A DNA stretch of 64,000 bases from the NCBI GenBank assembly GCA_963830165.1, contig CAWHKZ010000005.1, positions 806,001-870,000 of the forward strand, in the 5' to 3' direction. How positions within the stretch are numbered: the stretch's first letter is position 1; the number at the start of each line of letters is the position of its first letter. The stretch comes from Bog-756 sp963830165 (lineage in GTDB: Bacteria; Actinomycetota; Acidimicrobiia; Acidimicrobiales; RAAP-2). Both the position numbers and the translations under genes were made by a program. The notes under the pieces were generated by a model, which worked only from the letters and a program-made list of their open reading frames with translations, was not told the DNA's origin and searched no databases. This document shows positions 1-8,657 of this stretch, one piece after another.

Positions 1-2
1 AC

Positions 3-767
3 CCGACGGCACCCGTCGACGAGTCGGTGCCCCGCGACGGCACCGAGCCGGTCGGTCTGGCCCACCACTGGCGGCTGTCGACGGTGGACGTCCGCACCGC
101 CGACGAGCACGCCCTGCTGCTGACCCAGCTCCTCGACCTCAACGGGCTCGACATCGACCACGCCGTGTCGGGCATCGCCGTCACCTCGTCGGTCCCCCTG
201 GTCACGGCCAACCTGCGCCAGATGGCCGCCCGGTGGTTCGACGTGCCGTCCGTGGTCCTGGAGCCGGGAGTGAAGAGCGGCATGCCGATCCTCTACGACA
301 ACCCCAAGGAAGTGGGCGCCGACCGGATCGCCAACGCCGTCGGCGCCTACGACCTCTTCGGCGGGCCCTGCGTGGTGGTCGACCTCGGCACGGCCACGAC
401 CTTCGACGCCATCTCCGAGGCCGGCGAGTACCTGGGCGGGGCCATCACCCCGGGAGTGGCCATCAGCCTCGACGCCCTGTTCGCCCACGCCGCCGCCCTG
501 CGCCGAGTGGAGCTGATCGAGCCCCGCAGCGTCATCGGCAAGTCGACGGTGGAGTCGATCCAGTCGGGCGCCCTCTACGGGTTCGCCGGCCAGGTCGACG
601 GCCTGTGCCGGCGGTTCGCCGCCGTGCTCGGCGGCTGCACGGTGGTGGCGACGGGCGGTCTGTCCGAGCTGATCTCGCCGTACTCCGACGAGATCGAGTA
701 CGTCGAGCCGTGGCTGACCTTGCACGGCCTGCGCATCATCTTCGAGCGCAACGTCCCGGCGCCCTGA
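3..767 (+). CDS. coaX: Type III pantothenate kinase, 5' end outside the window
   Basis: Catalyses ATP-dependent phosphorylation of pantothenate, the first step of coenzyme A synthesis, in the cytoplasm. The reading frame is open to the left edge of the window, so the gene starts upstream; a GTG at 27 is only an internal codon. The family's N-terminal phosphate-binding segment (D-x-G-N-T) is therefore missing from view. What remains is diagnostic: GADRIANAVGA, DLGTATTFDAI, then GGAITPGVAISLDALF and the TVESIQSGALYGF segment, which form the ASKHA-fold substrate and ATP sites of CoaX. It ends at TGA 765-767. The next gene converges on it from the minus strand 33 bases away. Identity is secure; only the start is unknown. 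Confidence 0.93.
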   Translation, partial: PTAPVDESVPRDGTEPVGLAHHWRLSTVDVRTADEHALLLTQLLDLNGLDIDHAVSGIAVTSSVPLVTANLRQMAARWFDVPSVVLEPGVKSGMPILYDNPKEVGADRIANAVGAYDLFGGPCVVVDLGTATTFDAISEAGEYLGGAITPGVAISLDALFAHAAALRRVELIEPRSVIGKSTVESIQSGALYGFAGQVDGLCRRFAAVLGGCTVVATGGLSELISPYSDEIEYVEPWLTLHGLRIIFERNVPAP

Positions 768-800
768 GCGACGGCCCACCGGGTCGGGGGGCGGTCGAGG

Positions 801-2081
801 TCAGCCGAAGCGCAGTCGGCTGACCGTGGACAGCGAGCACCAGTAGACCGTGGCGTCCCACCCGAGCGCCGGGAAGACCGCCGACTGCAGCGGTCCGCCC
901 GTGTCGGCCCGGGCCAGTTCGGCGCCGGTCGAGATGTCGACCACCACCACCTGCTCGACCATGCGGTCCCGGTCGTGGTCGCCGGTCACGAGGGCGCCGC
1001 TGTCGGGCAGCAGCAGCAGGTGGGAGGCGTGGTCGTGGTCGCGGCGCCAGCGCACGGCCAGGCTCCCGTCGGCGGCGATGTCGAACCCGGCCATGACCCC
1101 GTTGCCGCTGTCGTAGCCGACGGCGATCCGCCGCGACTCGTCGACGATCGGCGGGTTGGTGATGAGCCCGCCGGCGGCGTCGCACACGGCGGCGGCCGAC
1201 ACCGAGCCGTCGGCCAGGTCGACCCGGAGCAACTGCAGGGGCGACGTCGAGATCCCCTTGCCGCGGAAGGACCCGTCGAAGTTGGTGGAGCCGTCGCCGT
1301 TGTCGAGGAACCAGGCGGCCCCGAGGGCCAGCACGCAGTCCCAGCCGTAGGTCTGGCCCTCGGCGCTCAGGTAGGTGGCCCGGAACCTGGGGTCGGCGCG
1401 GAACCCGCCGTCCCAGCCCGCCCGCAGGAGGCTCGAGTCGCCCACCGCGTAGATGTGGGTGCCGTCGGAGGACAGGCGGGCGATGGACGGCTCGGGCAGC
1501 ACCAGGCGGTCGACCACGGTGAGCCCGTCGGGCTCGAGGGCGACGAGCTCGCACGGCTCCCGCCGGTCCGGCGGCACCGGGGCTCCGGGCAGCGACCCGG
1601 CGAAGTCCTTGGTCACCAGGGTGCCGTCGGGGAGGATCACGAAGCTGTTGTAGGGGCGGTCCCGGGGGAGCTCGGCCGAGGCCACGAGGGAGAGGTCCGG
1701 CGCGAGCCGGTGGGCGTGGTTGCCGAAGACCACGTACAGCGAGCCGTTGGCGTGGGCGGCCAGACCGCCGGGCCACATCCGGCCTCCGGCCAGCGGACCG
1801 GAGTCGGCCACCGTGGACAGGGTGTCGGGGTCGATGCGCTCGACCGAACACGTGACGTCGGGACCCATGCCGTTGCGGAGCAGGAAGACCTCGCCCGGGT
1901 CGCGGGTCACCACCATGGTCACCAGCGGATCGGTGCGGGACACGACGTCGACCGGCGTGCCGGCGCGGATGGTGGGGGTCGGGCTGGCGTCGGCGGGCAC
2001 GCCCAGCCGGCGGGGGCCGCCGTCCTCGCCGGGCCAGGGCCCCGACCAGTAGCCGGCCCCGGCCCCCACCCCGGTGCTCAC
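801..2081 (-). CDS. Beta-propeller-like conserved hypothetical protein
   Basis: A 426-residue protein I cannot assign to a named family. The GTG start at 2081 overlaps the sulfatase stop by four bases (GTGA), which fixes the start and implies translational coupling. Repeating blocks such as GSLYVVFGNHAHRL, NSFVILPDGTLVTKDFAG, GTHIYAVGDSSLLRAGW and HLLLLPDSGALVTGDHD have the hydrophobic-strand/Asp-Gly-turn pattern of SMP-30/NHL/PQQ-type beta-propellers. No signal peptide is visible, so it is probably cytoplasmic. It is the last gene of a five-gene minus-strand operon (DUF2855, TetR, SRPBCC, sulfatase, this gene). The context suggests that it handles a substrate or product of the sulfatase, but this is inference. 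Confidence 0.7.
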   Translation of the reverse strand: MSTGVGAGAGYWSGPWPGEDGGPRRLGVPADASPTPTIRAGTPVDVVSRTDPLVTMVVTRDPGEVFLLRNGMGPDVTCSVERIDPDTLSTVADSGPLAGGRMWPGGLAAHANGSLYVVFGNHAHRLAPDLSLVASAELPRDRPYNSFVILPDGTLVTKDFAGSLPGAPVPPDRREPCELVALEPDGLTVVDRLVLPEPSIARLSSDGTHIYAVGDSSLLRAGWDGGFRADPRFRATYLSAEGQTYGWDCVLALGAAWFLDNGDGSTNFDGSFRGKGISTSPLQLLRVDLADGSVSAAAVCDAAGGLITNPPIVDESRRIAVGYDSGNGVMAGFDIAADGSLAVRWRRDHDHASHLLLLPDSGALVTGDHDRDRMVEQVVVVDISTGAELARADTGGPLQSAVFPALGWDATVYWCSLSTVSRLRFG

Positions 2082-3631
2082 ACCGGCGCCTCGAGCGAGA
2101 GGCGGTCGGCCCGCTTCGCGGGCTGCGAGTCCCAGAGGTCGTCGACCAGGTCCTCGCGCAGGGGGAGCACCGACGGGTCGTCCCACCGGTTGACCTGCTG
2201 GAGCGGGTCCTCGACCAGGTCGTAGAGCTCGCCCTCGGTCCCGTCGTGGCTGGTGCCGGGTTGGTACGTGGTGACGACCCACCGGTCGCTCAGCATGGTG
2301 CGGAGGTGGACGTCGACGCCGAACAGCTCGCTGTCCCACTCGGTGAGCACCTTGTCGAAGCCCCGCGCCTCGGCGTCGGCGTCGTCGACGGGCAGGGGCC
2401 GGCCCTGCATCCACTCGGGGGGCTCGACGCCGGCGATGGCGCAGAACGTCGGGGCCAGGTCGACGAGGCCGACGGGGCGGTGGACGACCGACGGGCCCGT
2501 CGCCCCGGTGCGCGACGAGGGCGCCGGCCGCCACACCAGCGGCAGCCGCATGAGGGCGTCCACGTGGTACGGGCCCTTGAAGAGGAAGCCGAAGTCGCCC
2601 TGGAGCTCTCCGTGGTCGGTCGTGAAGACGACGTCGACGTCGTCGCCCCAGCCCCGCTCGCCGACCCGGGCCAGCACGCGGCCGAGCGCCTCGTCGATGA
2701 GCTCCACCTCGACCGCGTTGCGGGCGTTGACCTCGCGCACCTGGTCGGTGGTCAGCGTGGCCGGCACCCAGTCGGCCGGTGCCTCGTAGTTGGACACCAG
2801 CGTCCCGTCGTACCAGGCCCGCCAGTGGCGCGGCTTGCCGTCGATGATGGCCTCCCGGGTGGCCCGGTCCTCGGGGTAGCCGGCGGGCAGGGGCACCTCG
2901 CGCCAGTCGATGCGTCCCATCTCGGACTCCGGCGGGTCCCACGGGTGGTGGGGGTCGGGGAAGCTCATCCAGCAGAACCAGTCGTCGTCGGCCTCCAACG
3001 AGTCGAGCCAGTCGATCGTCCGGTCGGCCACCCAGTCGGTGTGGTAGATCCCGCGTTCGATGGGGTTGACCTTCACCTGCGGCGCGCCGGTGTCCCCGCC
3101 GGGCTCGGCGCTGACCTCGAGGTGGTCGTCGATGGCCCGGGCGTACATGCCGAGGGCCTCGGGGTGGTTGCGGATCAGCCACTGGGCGTAGTGGAGCGGG
3201 CCCATGGCGCCGTGGCTGGCCGTCTCGAGGTGCTCGAAGCCCCGCCGCGAGCCCCCGTGGGGCACGGTGCCGTTCGTCGACAGCAGGTTCTCCTCGAAGC
3301 GGAGGAACGGGTCGAAGTACGGCTCGAAGTGGGACTTGCCGACCAGGGCGGTGCGGTAGCCCGATGCCCGCAGGACCTCGGCCACCGACGGCGCGTCGGG
3401 TGGGAGGGGCACGCCGTTCATGAACACCCCGTGGGTGCTGGGGTGCTGGCCGGTCAGGATGGTCGACCGCGACGGCATGCACACCACCGACTGGGGGTGG
3501 GCCCGGTCGAACCGGACGCCCTCCGCGGCCAGCCCGTCGACCACCGGGGTCCGGGACAGGGTCCCGCCGTTGCAGGCGAGCGTGTCGAAGCGCTGCTGGT
3601 CGGTGGTGACGAGGAGGATCTTGCGGCCCAT
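2078..3631 (-). CDS. Type I sulfatase (formylglycine-dependent arylsulfatase family)
   Basis: A 517-residue alkaline-phosphatase-superfamily hydrolase expected to cleave a sulfate ester. The N-terminal metal-site segment carries D11-Q12. C51-M-P-S-R matches the C-x-P-S-R sulfatase signature, in which the Cys becomes the catalytic formylglycine; this requires a formylglycine-generating enzyme not found in the window. GKSHFEPY, TTDHGELQGDFG and the DPHHPW segment fit the remaining active-site regions. There is no signal peptide, so it acts inside the cell. AAAGGAG lies 8 bases before ATG 3631. It sits between the SRPBCC and propeller genes, with a one-base overlap upstream and a four-base overlap downstream. 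Substrate unknown; choline-sulfate or aryl-sulfate type enzymes are possible. Confidence 0.88.
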   Translation of the reverse strand: MGRKILLVTTDQQRFDTLACNGGTLSRTPVVDGLAAEGVRFDRAHPQSVVCMPSRSTILTGQHPSTHGVFMNGVPLPPDAPSVAEVLRASGYRTALVGKSHFEPYFDPFLRFEENLLSTNGTVPHGGSRRGFEHLETASHGAMGPLHYAQWLIRNHPEALGMYARAIDDHLEVSAEPGGDTGAPQVKVNPIERGIYHTDWVADRTIDWLDSLEADDDWFCWMSFPDPHHPWDPPESEMGRIDWREVPLPAGYPEDRATREAIIDGKPRHWRAWYDGTLVSNYEAPADWVPATLTTDQVREVNARNAVEVELIDEALGRVLARVGERGWGDDVDVVFTTDHGELQGDFGFLFKGPYHVDALMRLPLVWRPAPSSRTGATGPSVVHRPVGLVDLAPTFCAIAGVEPPEWMQGRPLPVDDADAEARGFDKVLTEWDSELFGVDVHLRTMLSDRWVVTTYQPGTSHDGTEGELYDLVEDPLQQVNRWDDPSVLPLREDLVDDLWDSQPAKRADRLSLEAPV

Positions 3632-4125
3632 CAGCGGGCTCCTTTCGGGGTGCCCCGGAGCGGGGAGCGGGAGGTGCCGACGGACGGGCGGGCGTCCGGC
3701 GCAGGGGTCACGGCCGGTACTCCTTCACGCCCAGGACTTCCGGCAGGTTGTCGCAGCGCGGCCCGGGCTGCGCCGGCGATGACCAGGGCGAGGACGGCCG
3801 GCTCGGCGTCGACGCTGTACACGGTCAGGCACGTGCCGTCCTCCAGGTCGTGGACGTCGATGGTGCTGAGGTGCTCGGCGAAGAGCGGCGCGGTGATCCG
3901 GTACTGGAACCGCCGCAGTTGGGGATCGATGGTCAGCAGCCGCTCGGGCATGGGCAGCCCCGAGCGGGTCACGATGGTCCGCTCGTCGCCCTCCACCGTG
4001 GCCGACTCGACGCCCTCCCACCACTCGGTCAGCCGCCCGGGCGCGCCGACCAGGTCCCAGACCGCGTCGGCGCGGGCAGCAGCAGCCGGATCGAGTGGCG
4101 CATGCTGCCGCGCGCGCGCCGTCAT
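3631..4125 (-). CDS. SRPBCC-family (polyketide cyclase/START-like) protein, C-terminus frameshifted
   Basis: A small SRPBCC-fold protein, usually a hydrophobic-ligand-binding cavity. The fold is visible in VWDLVGAPGRLTEWW, the TIVTRSGLPMPERLLTID strands and FQYRITAPLFAEHLSTIDVHD. ATG 4125 overlaps the TetR stop (ATGA). The frame as it stands runs to 3631 with a low-complexity, Pro/Arg-rich tail. Shifting frame at about 3750 instead gives DNLPEVLGVKEYRP and a stop at 3708, which looks like a proper family C-terminal helix. The tail is therefore probably the product of a one-base indel. Co-operonic with the sulfatase, so it may bind the substrate or act on the product; function otherwise unknown. 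Confidence 0.75.
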   Translation of the reverse strand: MTARARQHAPLDPAAAARADAVWDLVGAPGRLTEWWEGVESATVEGDERTIVTRSGLPMPERLLTIDPQLRRFQYRITAPLFAEHLSTIDVHDLEDGTCLTVYSVDAEPAVLALVIAGAARAALRQPAGSPGREGVPAVTPAPDARPSVGTSRSPLRGTPKGAR

Positions 4126-4844
4126 CGGACACCACCGGGGGAGAGCAGGGCGGTGAGGGTGGCCACCAGTACGGTGCGGACCTCGTCAGGGGTGAACCCG
4201 CGGTCGCCGGTCAGCAGGTGGTACGACTCGAAGCTGGCCAGTACGTCGGCCCCGGCCAGCGCGGCCTCGGCGGGTGCGTCGCCCATGGCGGCGAGCTCGG
4301 CGGCGAACAGGGTCTGCACCTGGCCGCGCAGGAACCGCCGCCCCTCGGTGAGGGTCTCGGCCAGCCGGGACTGGAACGGTGCCCGCAGCCGCGAGACCTG
4401 GGCGGCCTGGCCCATGGTGGCGAACAGGCGGAGCCGCTGGTCGACGAGGGCGGCCACCCGGACGTCGAAGGGCGCGTCGGGCCCGGCGTCGACGGGCAGC
4501 AGGGGGAGCACCCGGGCCTGCTGGCGGGCCACGGCCTCGCCGGCCAGGTCGTCGGCGTCCTCGAAGTAGCGGAACAGCGACCGCGGGGAGATCCCGGCCC
4601 GCTCGGCGATCTCGTCGGTGCTCGGACGCAGGTTGCCCTCGGCGTAGAGGTCCAGGAGTGCGTCGACCACGGCCTCCCGGTTCAGGGCACGCCGCATTCG
4701 CCGGCCGTCGGTCTGGGCCGAGGGCTCGTCGTCGCCGTCGGGGCCGGCGACGAAGACGGCACCGGGGTCGGCCGGCCAGATGGCTTCGGGCGCCGGCCGG
4801 GCCGTCGCGTCGGACCGGGGCCGCCGGGATCGGGTGTGGGTCAT
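4122..4844 (-). CDS. TetR-family transcriptional regulator
   Basis: A 240-residue regulator with a disordered N-terminal extension of about 50 residues and then a TetR helix-turn-helix: REAVVDALLDLYAEGNLRPSTDEIAERAGISPRSLFRYFEDADDL. The C-terminal ligand-binding half is helical and not diagnostic. It starts at ATG 4844, ten bases after the DUF2855 stop, and overlaps the SRPBCC gene by four bases, so it is transcribed with the sulfatase operon. A TAGGAT hexamer seven bases before the ATG could provide a second internal leaderless start. It probably controls its own operon through the imperfect palindrome at 6013-6031 in front of DUF2855; this is inference. Confidence 0.87.
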   Translation of the reverse strand: MTHTRSRRPRSDATARPAPEAIWPADPGAVFVAGPDGDDEPSAQTDGRRMRRALNREAVVDALLDLYAEGNLRPSTDEIAERAGISPRSLFRYFEDADDLAGEAVARQQARVLPLLPVDAGPDAPFDVRVAALVDQRLRLFATMGQAAQVSRLRAPFQSRLAETLTEGRRFLRGQVQTLFAAELAAMGDAPAEAALAGADVLASFESYHLLTGDRGFTPDEVRTVLVATLTALLSPGGVR

Positions 4845-4854
4845 CCGGTCGATC

Positions 4855-5940
4855 CTACGGTCCGGTCAGCGTGCAGATGTCGCCGATGCCCGGGTCGACG
4901 CGCCCGTCGAGCACGGCCCGGTACACGGACTCCACGGCCGCGGGTCCGCCGGCGTGCCGGATGGTCAGCCACCGCTCGGACCAGGGGACGAAGCGGTCCC
5001 AGGCGGCGGCCACCGCCGTCTCGAAGCCTTCCCGTCCCCAGTCCGTCCGCCGCTTGGCGATCTGGTCCGGCGCGAACAGGAACTCGGGGTCCGGACCGGG
5101 TAGACCGCCGTCGACCCGGTCGGTGTTGTCCCAGTGCGTGTCACCGACCACCATCGAGTAGCGGAGTCCGTCGCCGAGGTGGGCGTGGACGGCGTGGGTG
5201 ACGTCCTTGCGCCCGGCGACGTCGACATAGACGGACGGCGCGACGTCCAGGCCGTCCACCGCGTCGTAGGGAAGGACGGAGTCGTAGCAGCCGAGCGACC
5301 GGACGAACTCCAGGTTCCCGAGCGAGGTCAGACCGATCACCTCGAGACCGTCCCGCTCGGCCAGCAGGAAGGCGGCGCCGACGGCCGTCTTGGACGATGC
5401 GCTCGAGACGACGGCGGTGCGTGCACCGAAGAGGCCGTGGTCGCCGAGGAAGTCGTCGACCACGAAGGACGTGACGAACAGGGGCCACAGCAACATCTGC
5501 CGGTCCTCCCGGTCGGGGGAGTAGATGGGGTCGGCCGTGGTGAGGCCGTAGCGGGCGTAGACCGACGGCACGGCCTCGCGGCGGGGTGCGATGTCGGAGA
5601 AGCCCTGGTCGTCGATGCGCCCCGGCGACACCACCAGCTCGTCGCCGAGGGGAAAGTAGCCGTAGACCCGGCTGCCCTCGTCCACGCCGGGGGTGGTGGA
5701 CTCGACGATGTCACCGAACCCCCATACGGGCACGCGCCCCCACGGCACGCCGTCCTCCTCCTCGGCCGGGAAGCAGTCCCAGTAGTGCATGAGATCGCCG
5801 TAGACGGCATAGGTGATGTTGTTGGCGGACATGCCGAAGGCGTCGATGCGGAGGCGGGCCTCGCCGGGGCCGAGGGGCGCCGAGGCATGGGAGACGGTCC
5901 GGACGTGATGGAGGTCGGAACGGTCGACGTCGAGTTGCAT
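4855..5940 (-). CDS. DUF2855 family protein (quinone-oxidoreductase-like)
   Basis: A 361-residue protein of the DUF2855 family, distantly related to medium-chain zinc-independent alcohol dehydrogenases/quinone reductases. Recognisable segments are LRIDAFGMSANNITYAVYGD near the N-terminus, PVWGFGDIVEST, SRVYGYFPLGDELVV, and SSASSKTAVGAAFLL in place of a nucleotide-binding glycine loop. No member has a reaction I can name with confidence. The ATG at 5940 is preceded by GAGGGAAG. It is first in the minus-strand operon leading to TetR, SRPBCC, sulfatase and propeller genes, with a well-formed promoter at 6003-6031. A redox role on the sulfatase product is possible but unproven. Confidence 0.82.
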   Translation of the reverse strand: MQLDVDRSDLHHVRTVSHASAPLGPGEARLRIDAFGMSANNITYAVYGDLMHYWDCFPAEEEDGVPWGRVPVWGFGDIVESTTPGVDEGSRVYGYFPLGDELVVSPGRIDDQGFSDIAPRREAVPSVYARYGLTTADPIYSPDREDRQMLLWPLFVTSFVVDDFLGDHGLFGARTAVVSSASSKTAVGAAFLLAERDGLEVIGLTSLGNLEFVRSLGCYDSVLPYDAVDGLDVAPSVYVDVAGRKDVTHAVHAHLGDGLRYSMVVGDTHWDNTDRVDGGLPGPDPEFLFAPDQIAKRRTDWGREGFETAVAAAWDRFVPWSERWLTIRHAGGPAAVESVYRAVLDGRVDPGIGDICTLTGP

Positions 5941-6002
5941 GGTGCCCGCTTCCCTCGGTCGGCCCGGCGGTTCGGTACCGTCCGGCGCCGCACCCGACGG
6001 CC

Positions 6003-6031
6003 AGGCTAACAGTTGACAGTAGTTATGACAA
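6003..6031 (-). promoter_or_regulatory. Promoter and candidate operator of the DUF2855-sulfatase operon
   Basis: Reading the minus strand, TTGTCA (6031-6026), a 17-base spacer and TAGCCT (6008-6003) form a sigma-70-like promoter 62 bases before ATG 5940. The -35 half lies in an imperfect palindrome at 6013-6031, TTGACA-N7-TGACAA, in which five of six positions pair. The stretch is AT-rich compared with its surroundings. It is a natural candidate site for the operon's own TetR regulator. Confidence 0.5.
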
Positions 6032-6183
6032 GTGTTTACATGACGGTCACGTGAGCACAGCACACGCCGGCCCGGTCGTCGGGCCACCGGAAGGAGCCAC
6101 CGTGTCGGGATCGCCGCAGTCGGGAGTGACGGGGACGGAGCCCGGGGGCGGCGGACCTCGCCCTCGACTCGCTGCAGCGGCGC

Positions 6184-6714
6184 ATGCACGCCCTGTTCTC
6201 GCTCTACGACGACGCGGTGGCGACCATGGACATCGACCAGGTCAACCACTTCGAGCGGGAGGGCGTGCTCCCCATCGCCTTCAGCCTCTTCCACATCGTC
6301 AACATGATCGACGCCTCCTTCCTGCTCATGACCGGCACGCCGCCGATCTGGGACGCCGAATGGGAGGCGAGGGTGCACCCGGCCATCGCCGACCACGGCA
6401 AGCACCGGACGGTGGCCGAGATGGTCCACCAGCGCATCGGCGACTACGACGAGTTCCAGCGCTACATGCGGGCCGTCTTCGACCGGGTGGAGGCATGGCT
6501 CGCCGACCTCGACCCGGCCGAGCTGGACCGGCTGGTCATCGCCCGGCCCTTCCCCGAGCAGATCGCCTCCACCTACAGCGCCCGGGTGGCGGGTCCCGAG
6601 GGCATCACCCTCCTCGACGCCGCCGAGTGCTGGATCTACCAGCACGGGCTGCGTCACATGGGGGAGATCGAGCTGTCCCGAGGCCTGGTGGGCCTCGGGG
6701 GCATGACGTCCTGA
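6184..6714 (+). CDS. DinB-like (DUF664-type) putative metalloenzyme; true start probably GTG 6102
   Basis: A DinB four-helix-bundle protein, a family that includes thiol-dependent S-transferases with a His3 metal site. The fold is suggested by the N-terminal helix HALFSLYDDAVATMD, SLFHIVNMIDASFLL (first His), VHQRIGDYDEFQRYMRAVFDRV and IYQHGLRHMGEIELSRGL (the closing His pair). ATG 6184 has no ribosome site and cuts helix 1 short. A GTG at 6102 has a perfect AAGGAG eight bases upstream, but its frame must shift by one base at the GGGGG run near 6141-6145 to join this one, giving a natural ADLALDSLQRRM lead-in. A small indel there is likely. Substrate unknown. Confidence 0.75.
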   Translation: MHALFSLYDDAVATMDIDQVNHFEREGVLPIAFSLFHIVNMIDASFLLMTGTPPIWDAEWEARVHPAIADHGKHRTVAEMVHQRIGDYDEFQRYMRAVFDRVEAWLADLDPAELDRLVIARPFPEQIASTYSARVAGPEGITLLDAAECWIYQHGLRHMGEIELSRGLVGLGGMTS

Positions 6715-6732
6715 CCCGGGAGCCTCAGCCCC

Positions 6733-6758
6733 GGCCGCGGCGCGGCCGCGCCGCGGCC
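6733..6758 (+). terminator. Perfect 26-base GC-only palindrome after the DinB-like gene
   Basis: Bases 6733-6758 form an exact inverted repeat of 13 + 13 bases made only of G and C, 18 bases after the stop at 6714. It can fold into a very stable hairpin. There is no T-run, as is common for actinobacterial intrinsic terminators. A terminator is the simplest reading; the loop would use the central few bases. Confidence 0.6.
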
Positions 6759-6966
6759 ACGACGGAGGCCGATGGCCGGGGACGCGCCTTCACACTTCCC
6801 TCATCATCGGCTCATCGATTCCACACGACCGCGGACGATCGTGACGGAGGGGATTTTCCGGGGGCAATTGGGTAGATTGTCCCTACATCTCACGGTGGAG
6901 GCATCCGATGGTGAGGGTGGGAGACGGGGAACTGCAGGGGTTCCACGGAATGAGGAGCGCATCAGC

Positions 6967-7351
6967 ATGGTGAACGTGAAGATCGTGGCGGCCAAGGTCG
7001 CCGTCTCCCTGGTGGCAGTGGGTTCCCTGGTCACCGTAGGAACCGGCGTGGCCGGTGCCAGCACGACGGCGCCGGCGTCGTCGCACGCCGCCACCCGTGA
7101 ACGGACCTGCACCCACGACCGCCGCTACGTGGCCTTCGCGACGGCCAACCAGGCCCGGTTCGCGGCCGGCACGGCCCGGTTCGAGGCGCTGGCGAACAAG
7201 GCCGCCGCCGCAGGTGAGATGTCGCGGGCCAAGGCACTGGGATGCCGTGGTCGGCCGCCGTGAGCTCGCGCTGAACCGCAGGAAGGCGTCGCTCGACGCC
7301 CGCATCCACCGCGACGCCCGGCTGCGCTCGGCCGCCGACGGCAGCTGCTGA
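6967..7351 (+). CDS. Small secreted hypothetical protein, frameshifted in its second half
   Basis: ATG 6967 (GAGGAG 12 bases upstream) opens with a signal peptide: KIVAAKVAVSLVAVGSLV, then TGVAGAST as a cleavage region. The mature part contains one CTHD cysteine and a basic, Ala-rich helix. In this frame translation stops at 7263 after an abrupt RGRPP end. A one-base shift near 7240 continues as DAVVGRRELALNRRKASLD and ends at 7351 with SAADGSC, adding a second Cys. The joined protein of about 128 residues looks like one helical secreted protein. I do not recognise the family. Confidence 0.6.
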
Positions 7352-7383
7352 GGCGGCACCACGAACTCCGGCCGACGGGGTGA

Positions 7384-7417
7384 CCCGCCGGCCCACGGTG
7401 CCCGCCGGCCCACGGTG
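7384..7417. repeat. Tandem duplication of a 17-base unit
   Basis: Bases 7384-7400 and 7401-7417 are identical copies of CCCGCCGGCCCACGGTG. They lie in the gap between the small secreted protein and the convergent polyprenyl synthase gene. No coding function is seen in this gap apart from a second short duplication at 7523-7550. Confidence 0.8.
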
Positions 7418-7522
7418 CCCGAATCCGTAAGGTGAGGTTTCGGGTCGAGTCGCGTCCCGTGCGCTCGGGCCCGGGGAAGTGGTCCCGACGCGGACGAGGG
7501 TCGGGCGGGACGGCGAGGGTCG

Positions 7523-7550
7523 GGCGACGGGGGTCAGGCGACGGGGGTCA
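7523..7550. repeat. 14-base tandem duplication containing the stop codon of the prenyl synthase
   Basis: GGCGACGGGGGTCA occurs twice without a gap (7523-7536, 7537-7550). The second copy contains the TCA that is the minus-strand TGA stop of the polyprenyl synthase. Similar duplications abut the stop codons of egtD, kdpE and the TetR gene at 37.5 kb. Confidence 0.75.
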
Positions 7551-8527
7551 GGCGGTGGGAAGACTGTCGACCAGGCTGTGGGCCAGACGGGTCAGGGCTT
7601 CGGCCAACTGCGGCGACGGACCCGCGTGGGCGGCCGATGCCGCCTCCTGGGCGTAGGCCCGTGCGACCTGGACCGACGCGGCGATGGCCCCGGAGCAGGC
7701 CACGATCGAGCGGGCCTTCTCCTGCTCGGGCAGGCCGAGCGGCTGGCCCAGCAGGGCCTGCAGCTCGGGCCCGTGGACGGGGTTGGCCAGGGTGAGGAGC
7801 ACGGGGAGGGTGTAGATGCCCTCGGCCAGGTCCTGACCGGCCGGCTTGCCGAGTTCGGCCTCGGTGCCGACCACGTCGAGGATGTCGTCCCTCACCTGGA
7901 AGATCATGCCGAAACAGCGCCCGAAGTCGGTGAAGGCGTCGACCTGCCCTCGGCCCAGGCCTCCGGTCAGGGCACCGATGCGACAGGACGTGGCCATGAG
8001 CGAGGCGGTCTTGCCGGCGATGGCCGACGAGTAGTCCTCGCGGCTCCGGTCGATCCGGAAGGCGGCCCGGACCTCCGCCACCTGGCCCTGGCACAGCTCG
8101 CCCAGCGTGGCGGCCAGCAGCGCGGCGATCTCGACCCCCAGGCCGGCGGCGATCTCGGCCGAACGGGCCAGGAGGAAGTCGCCGGCCACGATGGCGACCA
8201 GGTTGCCGAACCGGGAGTTGACGCTCTCCACGTTGCGCCGCATGGTCGCCTCGTCCATCACGTCGTCGTGGTAGAGCGAGGCCAGATGGACGAGTTCGAC
8301 GGCGACCGCGCCGAGGAGGTCCTCCCGGGTAGGCATCCCGGTTGCCCGAGGTGGCCGTGGCCAGGGCCAGGACGGGGCGCAGGCGCTTCCCGCCGGCCGC
8401 CAGGAGATGGGTGGTGACCTCGTCCAGAAATGCGTCCCCGGTCACCACGGATTCGACGAGCAGCGGCTCGAGGTCGGACCAGCTGTTGTTCCAGTGCGGG
8501 TAGTCCCAGGAGTTCGACGACGTTCAC
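7548..8527 (-). CDS. Polyprenyl diphosphate synthase, two frameshifts near the N-terminus
   Basis: An all-trans polyprenyl diphosphate synthase, which condenses isopentenyl diphosphate onto an allylic primer; in an actinobacterium the likely use is the menaquinone side chain. Both Asp-rich motifs are present: LYHDDVMDEATMRR (first DDxxD) and FQVRDDILDVVG (second). ALVELVHLASL-type and GKTASLMATSC helices also fit. The 262-residue frame starting at 8336 lacks the N-terminus. The missing parts lie just upstream in two other frames: VVTGDAFLDEVTTHLLAAGG with KRLRPVLALATATSGN, and before it NVVELLGLPALEQQLV from GTG 8527. Joins are needed near 8340 and 8480. Chain length cannot be predicted here. 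Confidence 0.82.
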
Positions 8528-8657
8528 TGGCTACAGACGATAGGGCAGACTGCCGATGACCGGTACATGCCCACCGGCATCCGGGGCTGTGGGTGCGGTG
8601 AGCACCGCCACCTGTAGACTCGGTTTCCAGTTACTGACCGCGGATGGAGGCGGTGGA

